From an uncultured beta proteobacterium (lineage in GTDB: Bacteria; Pseudomonadota; Gammaproteobacteria; Burkholderiales; Burkholderiaceae_C): DNA of 23,629 bases. Both the position numbers and the translations under genes were made by a program. Numbering within the stretch: position 1 is the first letter of the stretch; each line of letters starts with the position of its first letter. Shown in pieces: positions 1 to 7,184 of the stretch. The notes beneath the pieces are model-generated. The model worked only from the letters and a program-made list of their open reading frames with translations. It searched no databases and was not told where the DNA came from. Location: contig CAJBVC010000160.1 in the NCBI GenBank assembly GCA_903958915.1, forward strand, positions 1 to 23,629. Direction: 5' to 3'.

Positions 1-448
1 CCTCTCCGCCCTGCGGCAAGGTTCCAAAGGCAATTGGCATGGCATTGCATGCGCCCTGGTCACAAGCAAGCAGCGTGGCCGTGTCGTCAATGCCAAAAAG
101 CACACCTGCCACTGTCAATGCCTGAATGATGTCCCCGACCGTGGCGGCTCTGCCACCACGCGCCGCAGCAACGCTGATTTCAGCCACCATGTCATCCTTG
201 GCAATCCGAACCTGGATTTGGGCGTCACACCGTTGCGCCACCTGGATGGCAAAAGGGTCTGGTCTGCCATTGCAGTGCTGCACAGCGGTTGCTATCGCCG
301 CATCGTCGAGATCGCAACCCGCGTTTGCGAAATCCGCTAACAGTGCCCGCAAACTGGCTTCATCAACCGGCGGTCGCGCGCGATTTGGCTGACCGCGCAA
401 AAATACTTGCCCATCGGTCTCGACAATTGAAATGTCAGGTAATTCCAC
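1..448 (-). CDS. fapA: FapA-like protein (DUF342 family), N-terminal part, cut by window edge
   Basis: The minus-strand frame stays open from a GTG at 446-448 to the window edge, giving about 149 residues with the C-terminus missing. The translation reads like the N-terminal domain of FapA/DUF342 proteins: a short lead-in (VETDGQVFLRG), a segment with a D-A-Q-I-Q-V-R-I block followed by KDDMVAEISV, then the GG-containing stretch before a GDIIQALTVAGVLFGID block and a final PIAFGTLPQGGE. FapA proteins are polar or flagellar-associated, with a right-handed beta-helix-like C-terminal region; the exact function is poorly known. The frame remains open upstream of the GTG without a clear ribosome-binding site, so the start could lie further out. 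The neighbouring flaG supports a motility context. The family call rests on recognising the motif pattern, not on an alignment. Confidence 0.7.
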   Translation of the reverse strand, partial: MELPDISIVETDGQVFLRGQPNRARPPVDEASLRALLADFANAGCDLDDAAIATAVQHCNGRPDPFAIQVAQRCDAQIQVRIAKDDMVAEISVAAARGGRAATVGDIIQALTVAGVLFGIDDTATLLACDQGACNAMPIAFGTLPQGGE

Positions 449-649
449 GGAAGTAACGCTTGCGTGCTTGTAACTTTTCTTCCAATGGCCGAACCATACC
501 ACTTTTGTGGAGCACCAATACGCATGTGTCGCGCAAGTGCAAAGGTCAACTTTTGTCGTCAGGGCACGGTCGTCTGTCAAGCGGAACGAATGAACAGCAC
601 ACCGTCCCCTTTGACCTCCGATCTGACAAAACTATTCAATGGCCAGCCC

Positions 650-676
650 TCAAGTTCTGCGGAATGCTGTCGATAA
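650..676 (+). promoter_or_regulatory. Sigma-28 (FliA) type promoter upstream of flaG
   Basis: The -35 element TCAAGTTC (650-657) matches 6 of 8 bases of the flagellar sigma-28 consensus TAAAGTTT. After exactly 11 bases, the -10 element GTCGATAA (669-676) matches 7 of 8 bases of GCCGATAA. It lies about 60 bases upstream of the flaG start and points at it. This sets flaG in the late, FliA-dependent flagellar class. The rest of the 449-738 intergenic stretch shows nothing else I can name. Confidence 0.75.
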
Positions 677-738
677 AGAGTGAGAGCCACCATTGTTTTT
701 GGCATTCTCGTATTCAGAGTCGAAAGTAAATTGCAGCC

Positions 739-1140
739 ATGTCCACCATAGCATCACTGGGCACACCGGTAATGGGTGCCGCCACAACACAGGGTGCGCG
801 CACTCCACCTGTCGCGCGTGGCAGTCCGGCTGCGTCTGGTCGCCCGGAAACCGCCCTATTGCCGCCGGCGTCAGAACTCCAAACCATCGAAAGGCTGGTC
901 AAAATGGCGCCAGCCCCTGAGGATCTGAAAACGATAGTGAATGAACTGCAGCGCACGATGAACGCACGCGCCTCTGACCTGCAGTTCTCGATTGACGAAG
1001 GGAGCGGCAAGACCATCGTGCGTATGACCGACCGCTCCACCAAAGACATTGTTTGGCAGTTTCCTTCCGAAGAGGCCTTACAGATTTCCAGAGACCTGGA
1101 AAACTTTCAGCAGGGCCTGATGATCAACAAAAGCGCTTGA
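739..1140 (+). CDS. flaG: FlaG family flagellar protein
   Basis: A 133-residue protein. The first 45 or so residues are Ala/Pro/Thr-rich and low complexity. The C-terminal 75 residues carry the FlaG signature: NELQRTMNARASDLQFSIDE, then a G-K-T-I-V-R-M strand, then a W-Q-F-P-S-E-E-A motif followed by a helix to the end. FlaG family proteins affect flagellar filament length in several bacteria; they are usually encoded next to fliC and fliD, which are not in this window. The ATG has no strong Shine-Dalgarno, but a near-consensus sigma-28 promoter lies just upstream, fitting a late flagellar gene. It is divergent from the FapA-like gene. Length is normal for the family. Confidence 0.88.
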   Translation: MSTIASLGTPVMGAATTQGARTPPVARGSPAASGRPETALLPPASELQTIERLVKMAPAPEDLKTIVNELQRTMNARASDLQFSIDEGSGKTIVRMTDRSTKDIVWQFPSEEALQISRDLENFQQGLMINKSA

Positions 1141-1141
1141 G

Positions 1142-1165
1142 GGGTGCGTCGAACATTGCGCACCC
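1142..1165 (+). terminator. Possible hairpin terminator after flaG
   Basis: A 7-base perfect inverted repeat, GGGTGCG (1142-1148) and CGCACCC (1159-1165), with a 10-base loop begins right after the flaG stop. It lies between flaG and the convergent YdcH-like gene. No T-tract follows, so it may only be a weak or bidirectional terminator. Confidence 0.4.
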
Positions 1166-1191
1166 TAAAACACGAGTACCAAACAAGGCGA

Positions 1192-1416
1192 TCAAGCGTT
1201 TGGAATGCCGGCCTTCCTCAACATCGCATACACGTGATCCTTGATCAGTAGTTTCTCTTTTTTCAAAATTTCGATTTCCTCATGCGTTCCTGGTTCAGCA
1301 TGGGTTTCCATTCGCCTGACCTTTTCATCAAGCGCTGTGTGCTTGTCAAAGAGAGCAGCAAAAGCTGGGTCAGTCGCTTTTAGCTGCGCTACAAGCCCGC
1401 TGAATTCTGAAAACAT
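1192..1416 (-). CDS. YdcH/DUF465 family small protein
   Basis: A 74-residue, charged, helical protein. It shows the DUF465 pattern: an F-x-x-L-F-D-K-H-x-x-L-D segment (residues 19-30), then a helix ending in E-I-E-x-L-K-K-E-K-L-x-I-K-D (about 47-60), which suggests a two-helix hairpin. YdcH-type proteins are widespread in Proteobacteria with no firmly established role. The start is well supported: an AAGGAG box sits 6 bases before the ATG. The intergenic stretch upstream (1417-1578) is unremarkable. Confidence 0.85.
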   Translation of the reverse strand: MFSEFSGLVAQLKATDPAFAALFDKHTALDEKVRRMETHAEPGTHEEIEILKKEKLLIKDHVYAMLRKAGIPNA

Positions 1417-1578
1417 GGAAACTCCTTTTCATTGTTGAAACACGATGTCGACACTGTAAGGCACCGCAGACGCCTTGCCCGCAACCTGTGCCATGACGTA
1501 ATTTTGCCCAATACCAAGGCTTATCCAACGGAAGTCGCGAAATATTGAGGTCCGCTGCTGTGACTCACGGCACCTGAC

Positions 1579-1932
1579 TCAGAAAGTCGGCTGCTGCATT
1601 TTCTCAAATGCACTGATCGCTTCCGATGCGTACATGAGCGCCGGTCCCCCACCCATATAGACACAAACAGTCAGCATTTCCTCAAGTTCCTGGCGCGTGC
1701 AACCCAGTTTGACGAGCGCCTTTACGTGAAACCCAATGCAGCCCGAGCAGTGTTGCGTGATTCCGATGGCCAATGCGATCAGTTCCTTGTGTTTGGAACT
1801 GACCGCCCCTTCGGACATAGATGCCTTGGCGAGTTGCCCGAAAGCCTGCATGGCATCCGGCTGAGACTTCCGCAAGGGTGCCAGATTCTCATTGATGTTC
1901 TTGATCAGGCCGCTGTGGTCAAACGTGCTCAT
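1579..1932 (-). CDS. Carboxymuconolactone decarboxylase family protein (AhpD-like)
   Basis: A 117-residue single-domain protein of the usual length for small AhpD-like members. Residues 61-69 read HCSGCIGFH, giving the redox-active C62-x-x-C65 pair and H69 of the family's active site. The C-terminal half (LGCTRQELEEMLTVCVYMGGG) is also typical. Family members are often thiol-disulfide enzymes or peroxidases (AhpD) rather than decarboxylases, so the substrate here is unknown. A GGAG box lies 7 bases before the ATG. It sits 44 bases downstream of the DUF3334 gene on the same strand and may be co-transcribed with it. This intact CxxC contrasts with the second decarboxylase-like domain in the window (14507-15160), which lacks it. 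Confidence 0.85.
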   Translation of the reverse strand: MSTFDHSGLIKNINENLAPLRKSQPDAMQAFGQLAKASMSEGAVSSKHKELIALAIGITQHCSGCIGFHVKALVKLGCTRQELEEMLTVCVYMGGGPALMYASEAISAFEKMQQPTF

Positions 1933-1976
1933 TTCGCAACTCCATATAATTTCTAAGATGACTGGCCGCTACAGGT

Positions 1977-2669
1977 TTACATTCCAAGCGACTTTAGAAG
2001 ATCTGCATGCTCGTCCGGTTCTGCCGCTGACTCTGCCTTGGAAGTCTGCTCAGAATTGGTCTGCGCAATCAAAGCATCCGGGTCAGGCACTTCGTTGGCT
2101 TCAAAATCGTGCAACTTGATGAATTCAGTCCGGTCGATAGCCAGTTCGAGATAAAAGATGTTATTGCGCCCGGTATAGAAGGTGACACGCCGCGCCTCAG
2201 GTTTGTCCAGATGGGTGTCAACGCTGAGTACCACCTGCTTGTTGAGCACCAGCATTTTGGGCTGGTTCTGGGTGATGTGGGTTTGCAATTCACGCCGCAC
2301 CTTCCCGGTAAAGTCACCCACGATCTGGTTCATCAACTCACCCATGATATTGCTGACTTCATCAGAGGTGTGTACGCTGGCCAATTCACTCTTTGGCATG
2401 CCCATGTTTAGCATATAGCTCTCGTACAGTTCCATCGCCGTTTGGGCCGAGAAATTGAGCACGACCAGGCCCGAAAAGCCGCCATCAAACAGCACAAAAC
2501 AACCGATATCAGGCTTCAGGCACGTCTTGGTAATGCGCTGAACCATGCCGGAGTAATGGATATGGCACTGCGTTGCCACACTCAGTACACGAGTGACTGA
2601 ATTGCATAGACTGGTAAGCAGGTCTTCGGTGCCATACACCACATTGGTTTCTTGCCCCTTGTTGGTCAT
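1977..2669 (-). CDS. DUF3334 family protein with CheX/CheC-like ExxN motif
   Basis: A 230-residue protein that I recognise as DUF3334 from its strongly conserved blocks: MVQRITKTCLKPDIGCFVLF (42-61), HTSDEVSNIMGELMNQIVGD (100-119) and a later TFYTGRNNIFYLELA stretch. The middle block contains E111-L-M-N114 followed by I-V-G, and an overlapping E104-V-S-N107. This resembles the E-x-x-N catalytic motif of CheC/CheX phosphatases that dephosphorylate CheY-P. The C-terminal 35 residues are acidic and probably disordered. No signal peptide or membrane segment is seen. An AGAGG box lies upstream of the ATG. The family assignment is firm by recall; the phosphatase role is inference from the motif and from nearby flagellar genes. 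Confidence 0.78.
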   Translation of the reverse strand: MTNKGQETNVVYGTEDLLTSLCNSVTRVLSVATQCHIHYSGMVQRITKTCLKPDIGCFVLFDGGFSGLVVLNFSAQTAMELYESYMLNMGMPKSELASVHTSDEVSNIMGELMNQIVGDFTGKVRRELQTHITQNQPKMLVLNKQVVLSVDTHLDKPEARRVTFYTGRNNIFYLELAIDRTEFIKLHDFEANEVPDPDALIAQTNSEQTSKAESAAEPDEHADLLKSLGM

Positions 2670-2792
2670 GTCATACCTCTAGGATGAAAAGATCAACTGT
2701 ACCGCAGATGACTGGCTACAAGCAGGCGCCACGCCCGATGAATTCATGACACAACACAAGCCGAACTGTCCCGAACAGGGCAAAATCGCCAC

Positions 2793-3128
2793 ATGCAACT
2801 GATATCTGATCTGGTCGGCCTGCTTTTTCGGGGAGTGATGAAACTTGCTCTTCTGCTGGTCGTTGCAGCGTTCGTGTTTGTGGTGGTTTTCCTGGGCCTG
2901 CTGACAGCCCTATACATGGTCGCAAGGTTTTTGCTGACTGGGCGCAAGCCGACTTTTGTAACGACTTTCAGTCGTTTTCGCCAGACAGCCCAAGATTATC
3001 AACACGGACACTGGCCAGGAAATACGGCACCATCGACCCGCGACGCGGCCGATGTGGTCGACGTCGAATCACGCGAGGTGCGCTCGGCGCTTGCATCGCC
3101 TTCGGCATCACAAACACGAACCGACTGA
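2793..3128 (+). CDS. Small membrane protein of unknown function
   Basis: I do not recognise a family. The 111-residue product has a long hydrophobic stretch at about residues 17-47 (LALLLVVAAFVFVVVFLG and onward), enough for one long or two tightly packed membrane helices. A basic segment follows (TGRKPTF, SRFRQ), then a polar, probably disordered tail of about 50 residues. The ATG at 2793 has no clear Shine-Dalgarno. An internal ATG at 2838 follows a GGGGAG only two bases away, too close to be convincing. It ends 24 bases before pta on the same strand, so co-transcription is likely. Confidence 0.6.
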   Translation: MQLISDLVGLLFRGVMKLALLLVVAAFVFVVVFLGLLTALYMVARFLLTGRKPTFVTTFSRFRQTAQDYQHGHWPGNTAPSTRDAADVVDVESREVRSALASPSASQTRTD

Positions 3129-3152
3129 AGCAGCAGCAACGGAGTCATAGTT

Positions 3153-5246
3153 ATGCGCACGTACTTTCTGGCCGCAACGCAACCCAACGTGGGTCTCACG
3201 TCGGTTTCACTAGGTCTTTTGCGAGCGCTGCAACGCCGGGGTTTGAAGGTGGCGTTTGTCAAACCCATCACCAAGCGCACGCCGGCGACGGAGCCTTCTG
3301 TTCTCTTTGCGCGCAGCATCTGCCACGTCAAGAACACCCCTGACCCATTGCCCATGAGTTTGGTAACCCAACACGTTACCAGCGGTAAGACCGACGAATT
3401 GCTGGAGGACATCGTCAGTCTGGCAATGTCTGCAACCGCGACCGCTGATGTCTTGGTGGTCGAGGGTATACACGCAGATCCGAGTCGGGCGTTTATTCCA
3501 CGCCTGTCCGCAGACATTGCACGTAGCCTGCAAGCAGACATCGTTCTGGTGGCCAGCGCTGCCGATGCTCAGGGTCTGTCGGAAACCAGTTACCTGATTG
3601 CCCAGGTTCGCAATGCCGGCAGGAGTGTCGTTGGGGTCATTTTCAATCGTGCCAGCCACGACTTCGACGCGCGCGAAGCAGCCACCCAACTCGATGGTGT
3701 TCCGATATGGGGAGTAGTCCAGAACAATCCCGTTCTGTCTGCACCGCGAACCATTGACGTAGCACACCATTTAGGTGCTGACGTAATGATCGAAGGAGAG
3801 ATCAATACTCGTCGCATGCTGGAGACTGTACTTGCCGCCCGCTCCGTGTCGGAAGTCATTGCCCGACTCAAGCCTGGCGCACTGGTGGTGAGCGCAGGGG
3901 ACAGGGATGATGTCATTTTGGCCACGGCGCTGGCGGCCAGCAATGGCATCGAACTCGCTGGCTTGTTGCTAACCCACCACAGCTTTATCAGCCCACGCAT
4001 CGAGCGTTTGGGTTCGCAGGCGTTTTACGGTGGATTGCCAGTGTTGCGAACGGATGGTGACAGCTATGAGACTGCCGCCCGCATCAGCCGGTTGCCGTTG
4101 GCGGTTCCACAAGACGACTTGGTGCGCATGGACACCGTGATCGAAAGCGTTGCCGAACAAATCGATGGCGAGGCCATATGCGCAGGCCTGGACCTGGCTA
4201 CCTCCCGACGCATGTCGCCACCTGCTTTCAGGTACCAACTCATACGCAAGGCGCGTGCGGCCAACAAACGCATCGTGCTACCCGAAGGGGACGAGCCTCG
4301 CACGATACGCGCGGCGGTCATCTGTACACAAAAGGGTATCGCACGCTGTGTGCTTTTGGGCAAACGCAAGGTGATCCAGGCGGTGGCAGACGCCGCTGGC
4401 ATAGAGCTCCCACCAACATTGGAAATATTGGATCCCAGCCAAATTGCTGAGCGCTACGTAGGGCCCATGGTGGAATTGCGCAAGAGCAAAGGGCTTACAC
4501 CGGGTCAGGCACGCGCTGCATTGGAAGACTCGGTCGTGCTGGGCACCATGATGCTGGCCATTGATGAAGTCGATGGCCTGGTCAGCGGCGCGGTTCACAC
4601 CACGGCAAGTACGGTGCGCCCCGCATTGCAACTCATTAAAACGGCGGCGGGATCCACTATTGTTTCATCCTGCTTTTTCATGCTGATGCCGGAGCAGGTG
4701 CTGGTGTATGCCGATTGCGCGATCAATCCGGACCCCACCTCTCAGGAACTGGCCGAGATTGCCAAACAGAGTGCCGATAGCGCAGCCGCTTTCGGCATTG
4801 AACCGAAAGTGGCGATGATCAGTTACAGCACCGGTGAGTCAGGTTCCGGCGATGGCGTCGAGAAAGTGCGTACGGCCACAGAGATTGCCAGAGCGGCCTG
4901 GCCTGACCTGGTGCTCGATGGCCCGATGCAGTACGATGCAGCGACGGTTGAAGAAGTGGCTGCCCAAAAAGCTCCTGGGAGCGCTGTTGCCGGCCAAGCA
5001 ACTGTATTCGTGTTCCCTGACTTGAACACCGGCAATACCACCTACAAGGCGGTCCAGCGATCGGCCAACGTCGTGTCGGTAGGACCGATGCTGCAGGGCC
5101 TGCGCAAACCGGTTAACGATCTGTCCCGTGGTGCACTGGTCGACGATATCGTTTTCACCATCGCGTTGACAGCAATTCAGGCCGAGTCGATGGCTACTTC
5201 TGAGCAACACGCGAAACGTTCCGCCGACCCGGCAAGTCCTGCGTAA
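3153..5246 (+). CDS. pta: Phosphate acetyltransferase, long form
   Basis: Pta interconverts acetyl-CoA plus phosphate and acetyl-phosphate plus CoA in the cytoplasm. The 697-residue product has the three-domain long form: an N-terminal P-loop/BioD-like domain (1-210; TQPNVGLTSVSLGLLRALQR near the start), a central DRTGG domain (about 215-330), and the C-terminal catalytic PTA_PTB domain (about 352-685) with IVLPEGDEPRTIRAA, VDGLVSGAVHTTASTVRPAL and SYSTGESGSG blocks. Length is close to the 714 residues of E. coli Pta. A GGAG box precedes the ATG by 8 bases. No acetate kinase gene lies next to it in this window, which is notable because ackA and pta are often paired. The bacteriohemerythrin gene follows after 20 bases. 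Confidence 0.95.
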   Translation: MRTYFLAATQPNVGLTSVSLGLLRALQRRGLKVAFVKPITKRTPATEPSVLFARSICHVKNTPDPLPMSLVTQHVTSGKTDELLEDIVSLAMSATATADVLVVEGIHADPSRAFIPRLSADIARSLQADIVLVASAADAQGLSETSYLIAQVRNAGRSVVGVIFNRASHDFDAREAATQLDGVPIWGVVQNNPVLSAPRTIDVAHHLGADVMIEGEINTRRMLETVLAARSVSEVIARLKPGALVVSAGDRDDVILATALAASNGIELAGLLLTHHSFISPRIERLGSQAFYGGLPVLRTDGDSYETAARISRLPLAVPQDDLVRMDTVIESVAEQIDGEAICAGLDLATSRRMSPPAFRYQLIRKARAANKRIVLPEGDEPRTIRAAVICTQKGIARCVLLGKRKVIQAVADAAGIELPPTLEILDPSQIAERYVGPMVELRKSKGLTPGQARAALEDSVVLGTMMLAIDEVDGLVSGAVHTTASTVRPALQLIKTAAGSTIVSSCFFMLMPEQVLVYADCAINPDPTSQELAEIAKQSADSAAAFGIEPKVAMISYSTGESGSGDGVEKVRTATEIARAAWPDLVLDGPMQYDAATVEEVAAQKAPGSAVAGQATVFVFPDLNTGNTTYKAVQRSANVVSVGPMLQGLRKPVNDLSRGALVDDIVFTIALTAIQAESMATSEQHAKRSADPASPA

Positions 5247-5266
5247 AACCACATCGAGGGAGCATC

Positions 5267-5686
5267 ATGGGATTGCAATGGCGGGACCAGTTAAGTGTCG
5301 GCAATGATCTGATCGATGCTGACCACAAGTACCTGATCGAGGTCATTAACAAAGCTGAAGAGTGCCTGCGTTCCGGCAAACGCAAGGAACTTGCTTCCAC
5401 TCTGGATGAACTGGCGCGCTACAGCAACACCCACTTTGCGCGTGAAGAGCTGATCGCCAAATCAGTGGGTTATCCGGCTGCGGCGCAACTACACCTGTCC
5501 CATACCCAACTGGTTGAAACTCTGAACACTTTCAGGGCCGAAGTTACCGAAACGTGGACGGATGCCTCATTCACCCGATTTGGCACCTATTTGCGGGACT
5601 GGTTGATTCAGCACGTCATCAAGGAAGACCTGCCCATGAAACCCTGGATGACCAAGCACTCGCCAAGATTTGACCCGCGAATTTGA
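5267..5686 (+). CDS. Bacteriohemerythrin
   Basis: A 139-residue single-domain hemerythrin, a soluble non-heme di-iron O2-binding protein. It starts with the typical W-R-D-Q-L-S-V-G-x-D-x-I-D-x-D-H pattern. Likely iron ligands are H20, H56 and E60 (HFARE), H76 and/or H79, H116 and D121 (HVIKED). The usual H-x-x-x-H pair is altered: counting from the conserved Y-P, the first His position is Leu75, with a His one residue later (LHLSH). So one ligand is shifted or missing. The ATG has a strong GGGAG box. It lies 20 bases after pta, suggesting a pta-hemerythrin operon. Members of the family deliver or sense oxygen; the role here is not shown. Confidence 0.88.
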   Translation: MGLQWRDQLSVGNDLIDADHKYLIEVINKAEECLRSGKRKELASTLDELARYSNTHFAREELIAKSVGYPAAAQLHLSHTQLVETLNTFRAEVTETWTDASFTRFGTYLRDWLIQHVIKEDLPMKPWMTKHSPRFDPRI

Positions 5687-5734
5687 TGACACGCCTGGGT
5701 ATCTTGGCAACGGTGCCTTTCATGAAAAGATGCA

Positions 5735-6979
5735 TTACATCAGCGTAAACTTTTCCGTGGATTCGTTGTAACGCACCAACCCGTACCAAAGCAAAAGAAG
5801 CATCGCTGATATCAGCAAAGTGAGCCCCCAGCCAGAAAACATGTCAGGCATGTAAGCCTGGAAACCAAGCGCTGTCCGCTCAAAGTTGTCACTGGATTCC
5901 TCGTCGACCGATGTCAGGTTGAACCGCTTGAGCAGCGCACTGGCGGTAGAGCCTGCCCAGGCGAAAAAGAACATGCTGACCCACAATTTCAGATGTCCCT
6001 CGCCCATACGCCACAGCGAACCTGAAGCACATCCTCCCGCGAAGATCATACCTACTCCAAAAATCAATCCGCCGGTTAGCGAGCCGATCCAAAACGTTGC
6101 AGGAATAGCCGAGTACGGGTCAATCACCTTCTTTTGAAATAGCAAAGATGCTAACGGCAAGCCGATTGCCAGCGCCAAAATGACCGCCTTGGTCATCTCA
6201 CCTTCCCCGGTGACGAACGGCTCCCGAAAGGCCCTGGCAAAACACAAACGGGAGCGATGCATGATGAATCCGATCGCGAAGCCTGACAGCACGATGGGAG
6301 CGCGGTAAACCAGCGGCGCACTTTCTGAATACGTCCATTGAATTGCCCATGCCAGAACCCCGAAAGCGACGATCCAGCCGAGTAGGGGGTAGGCCCTCAC
6401 CAAGGGTGTTGGTACTTTGATGGTGGCAGGTGCTTGCGTTCCCCATTCGATGTTTTCCATCGTCCAGAGCAGCATCTTGAAGCCTAGCGCTGCGCCGGCA
6501 AGCAGACCCAAGCACATCGCCCAGCCTGCAGGTGAAGCATGCAAAACGGGATTGAAAAATCCTCCTGTGGTGCATCCTCCTGCCAATGCTGCGCCAATCC
6601 CCATCAAGATGCCGCCGGTTGCGGCCCAAACATACTCAAGTTTTGGCGGGCGACTTGGACTGAACTGCCGCGACAACAGCGCAGCAAAAAACGCTCCGAG
6701 CACCAGCGTAATGTTCATCAACGACATGCTGTGCAACAAAACGCTGCCCCGATCGCCAGGTAGACCCAACCAGGGTCCGAGGCCAATGAAATTGTTGAAC
6801 CAGTCACCCCAGAATTTCACACCACCAAAAACACCCCATACCATGCCATTGATCATCAGTCCCATGATGGCCATCATCAAAAGCACGGCACCCAAGTACG
6901 AGGACCACTTTTTGACAAAGAATTTTTCGTAATCTGATTGAAATCCTGCAAGCCATGGGGGCGACGATTTAATAGGCAT
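5735..6979 (-). CDS. YeeE/YedE family sulfur-compound transporter (TsuA-like)
   Basis: A 414-residue polytopic membrane protein built of two similar halves. It carries the family's cysteine signatures: GGCTTG around C136, SRLCFARA around C246 and GGCASG around C317. In the structurally studied thiosulfate transporter TsuA, conserved cysteines along the pore relay thiosulfate, so this protein probably imports thiosulfate or a related sulfur species across the inner membrane. About nine to ten hydrophobic segments are visible. No TusA/SirA-like partner gene is adjacent. The ATG has no clear Shine-Dalgarno. Its upstream region (6980-7184) contains an AAACTT-C-AAGTTT palindrome. It stands alone, downstream of and on the same strand as cbbR, and near a sulfite oxidation locus, which suggests a role in supplying sulfur for energy or assimilation. 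Confidence 0.85.
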   Translation of the reverse strand: MPIKSSPPWLAGFQSDYEKFFVKKWSSYLGAVLLMMAIMGLMINGMVWGVFGGVKFWGDWFNNFIGLGPWLGLPGDRGSVLLHSMSLMNITLVLGAFFAALLSRQFSPSRPPKLEYVWAATGGILMGIGAALAGGCTTGGFFNPVLHASPAGWAMCLGLLAGAALGFKMLLWTMENIEWGTQAPATIKVPTPLVRAYPLLGWIVAFGVLAWAIQWTYSESAPLVYRAPIVLSGFAIGFIMHRSRLCFARAFREPFVTGEGEMTKAVILALAIGLPLASLLFQKKVIDPYSAIPATFWIGSLTGGLIFGVGMIFAGGCASGSLWRMGEGHLKLWVSMFFFAWAGSTASALLKRFNLTSVDEESSDNFERTALGFQAYMPDMFSGWGLTLLISAMLLLLWYGLVRYNESTEKFTLM

Positions 6980-7097
6980 GGTGTGGGTCCGAATGTCTCA
7001 ATGAAACTTGCTCGTGTTTTGGTTTGTTTTTTGCAACTGCAACTTTGCCTTGAAGGGGTCTGCAATGAAGACAACTATAGAAGGCCTATACATAGTG

Positions 7098-7110
7098 AAA
7101 CTTCAAGTTT
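7098..7110. promoter_or_regulatory. Short palindrome upstream of the YeeE/YedE gene
   Basis: AAACTT (7098-7103), one base, then AAGTTT (7105-7110) is a perfect inverted repeat. It lies about 120 bases upstream of the transporter start in an AT-rich stretch that also has ATTC-TTAT-GAAT around 7130-7142. It could be an operator, but no specific regulator can be named. Confidence 0.3.
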
Positions 7111-7184
7111 GTTTGACTACCTATATGACTATTCTTATGAATAAGCAGGAGCCCTGTATCTCGGGGCGCAGTGCAAAGCTCGAG

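Noticed and set aside
1435..1578. An open frame of about 48 codons continuing in frame after the AhpD-like gene's stop, ending at a TGA before the YdcH gene, with an internal ATG giving 21 residues
   Set aside because: No ribosome-binding site or recognisable family was seen, and an open frame this short is expected by chance at this base composition.
7140..7184. Possible terminator after cbbR (GCCC...GGGC around 7151-7166)
   Set aside because: The stem is only four pairs and has no T-tract in the cbbR direction.
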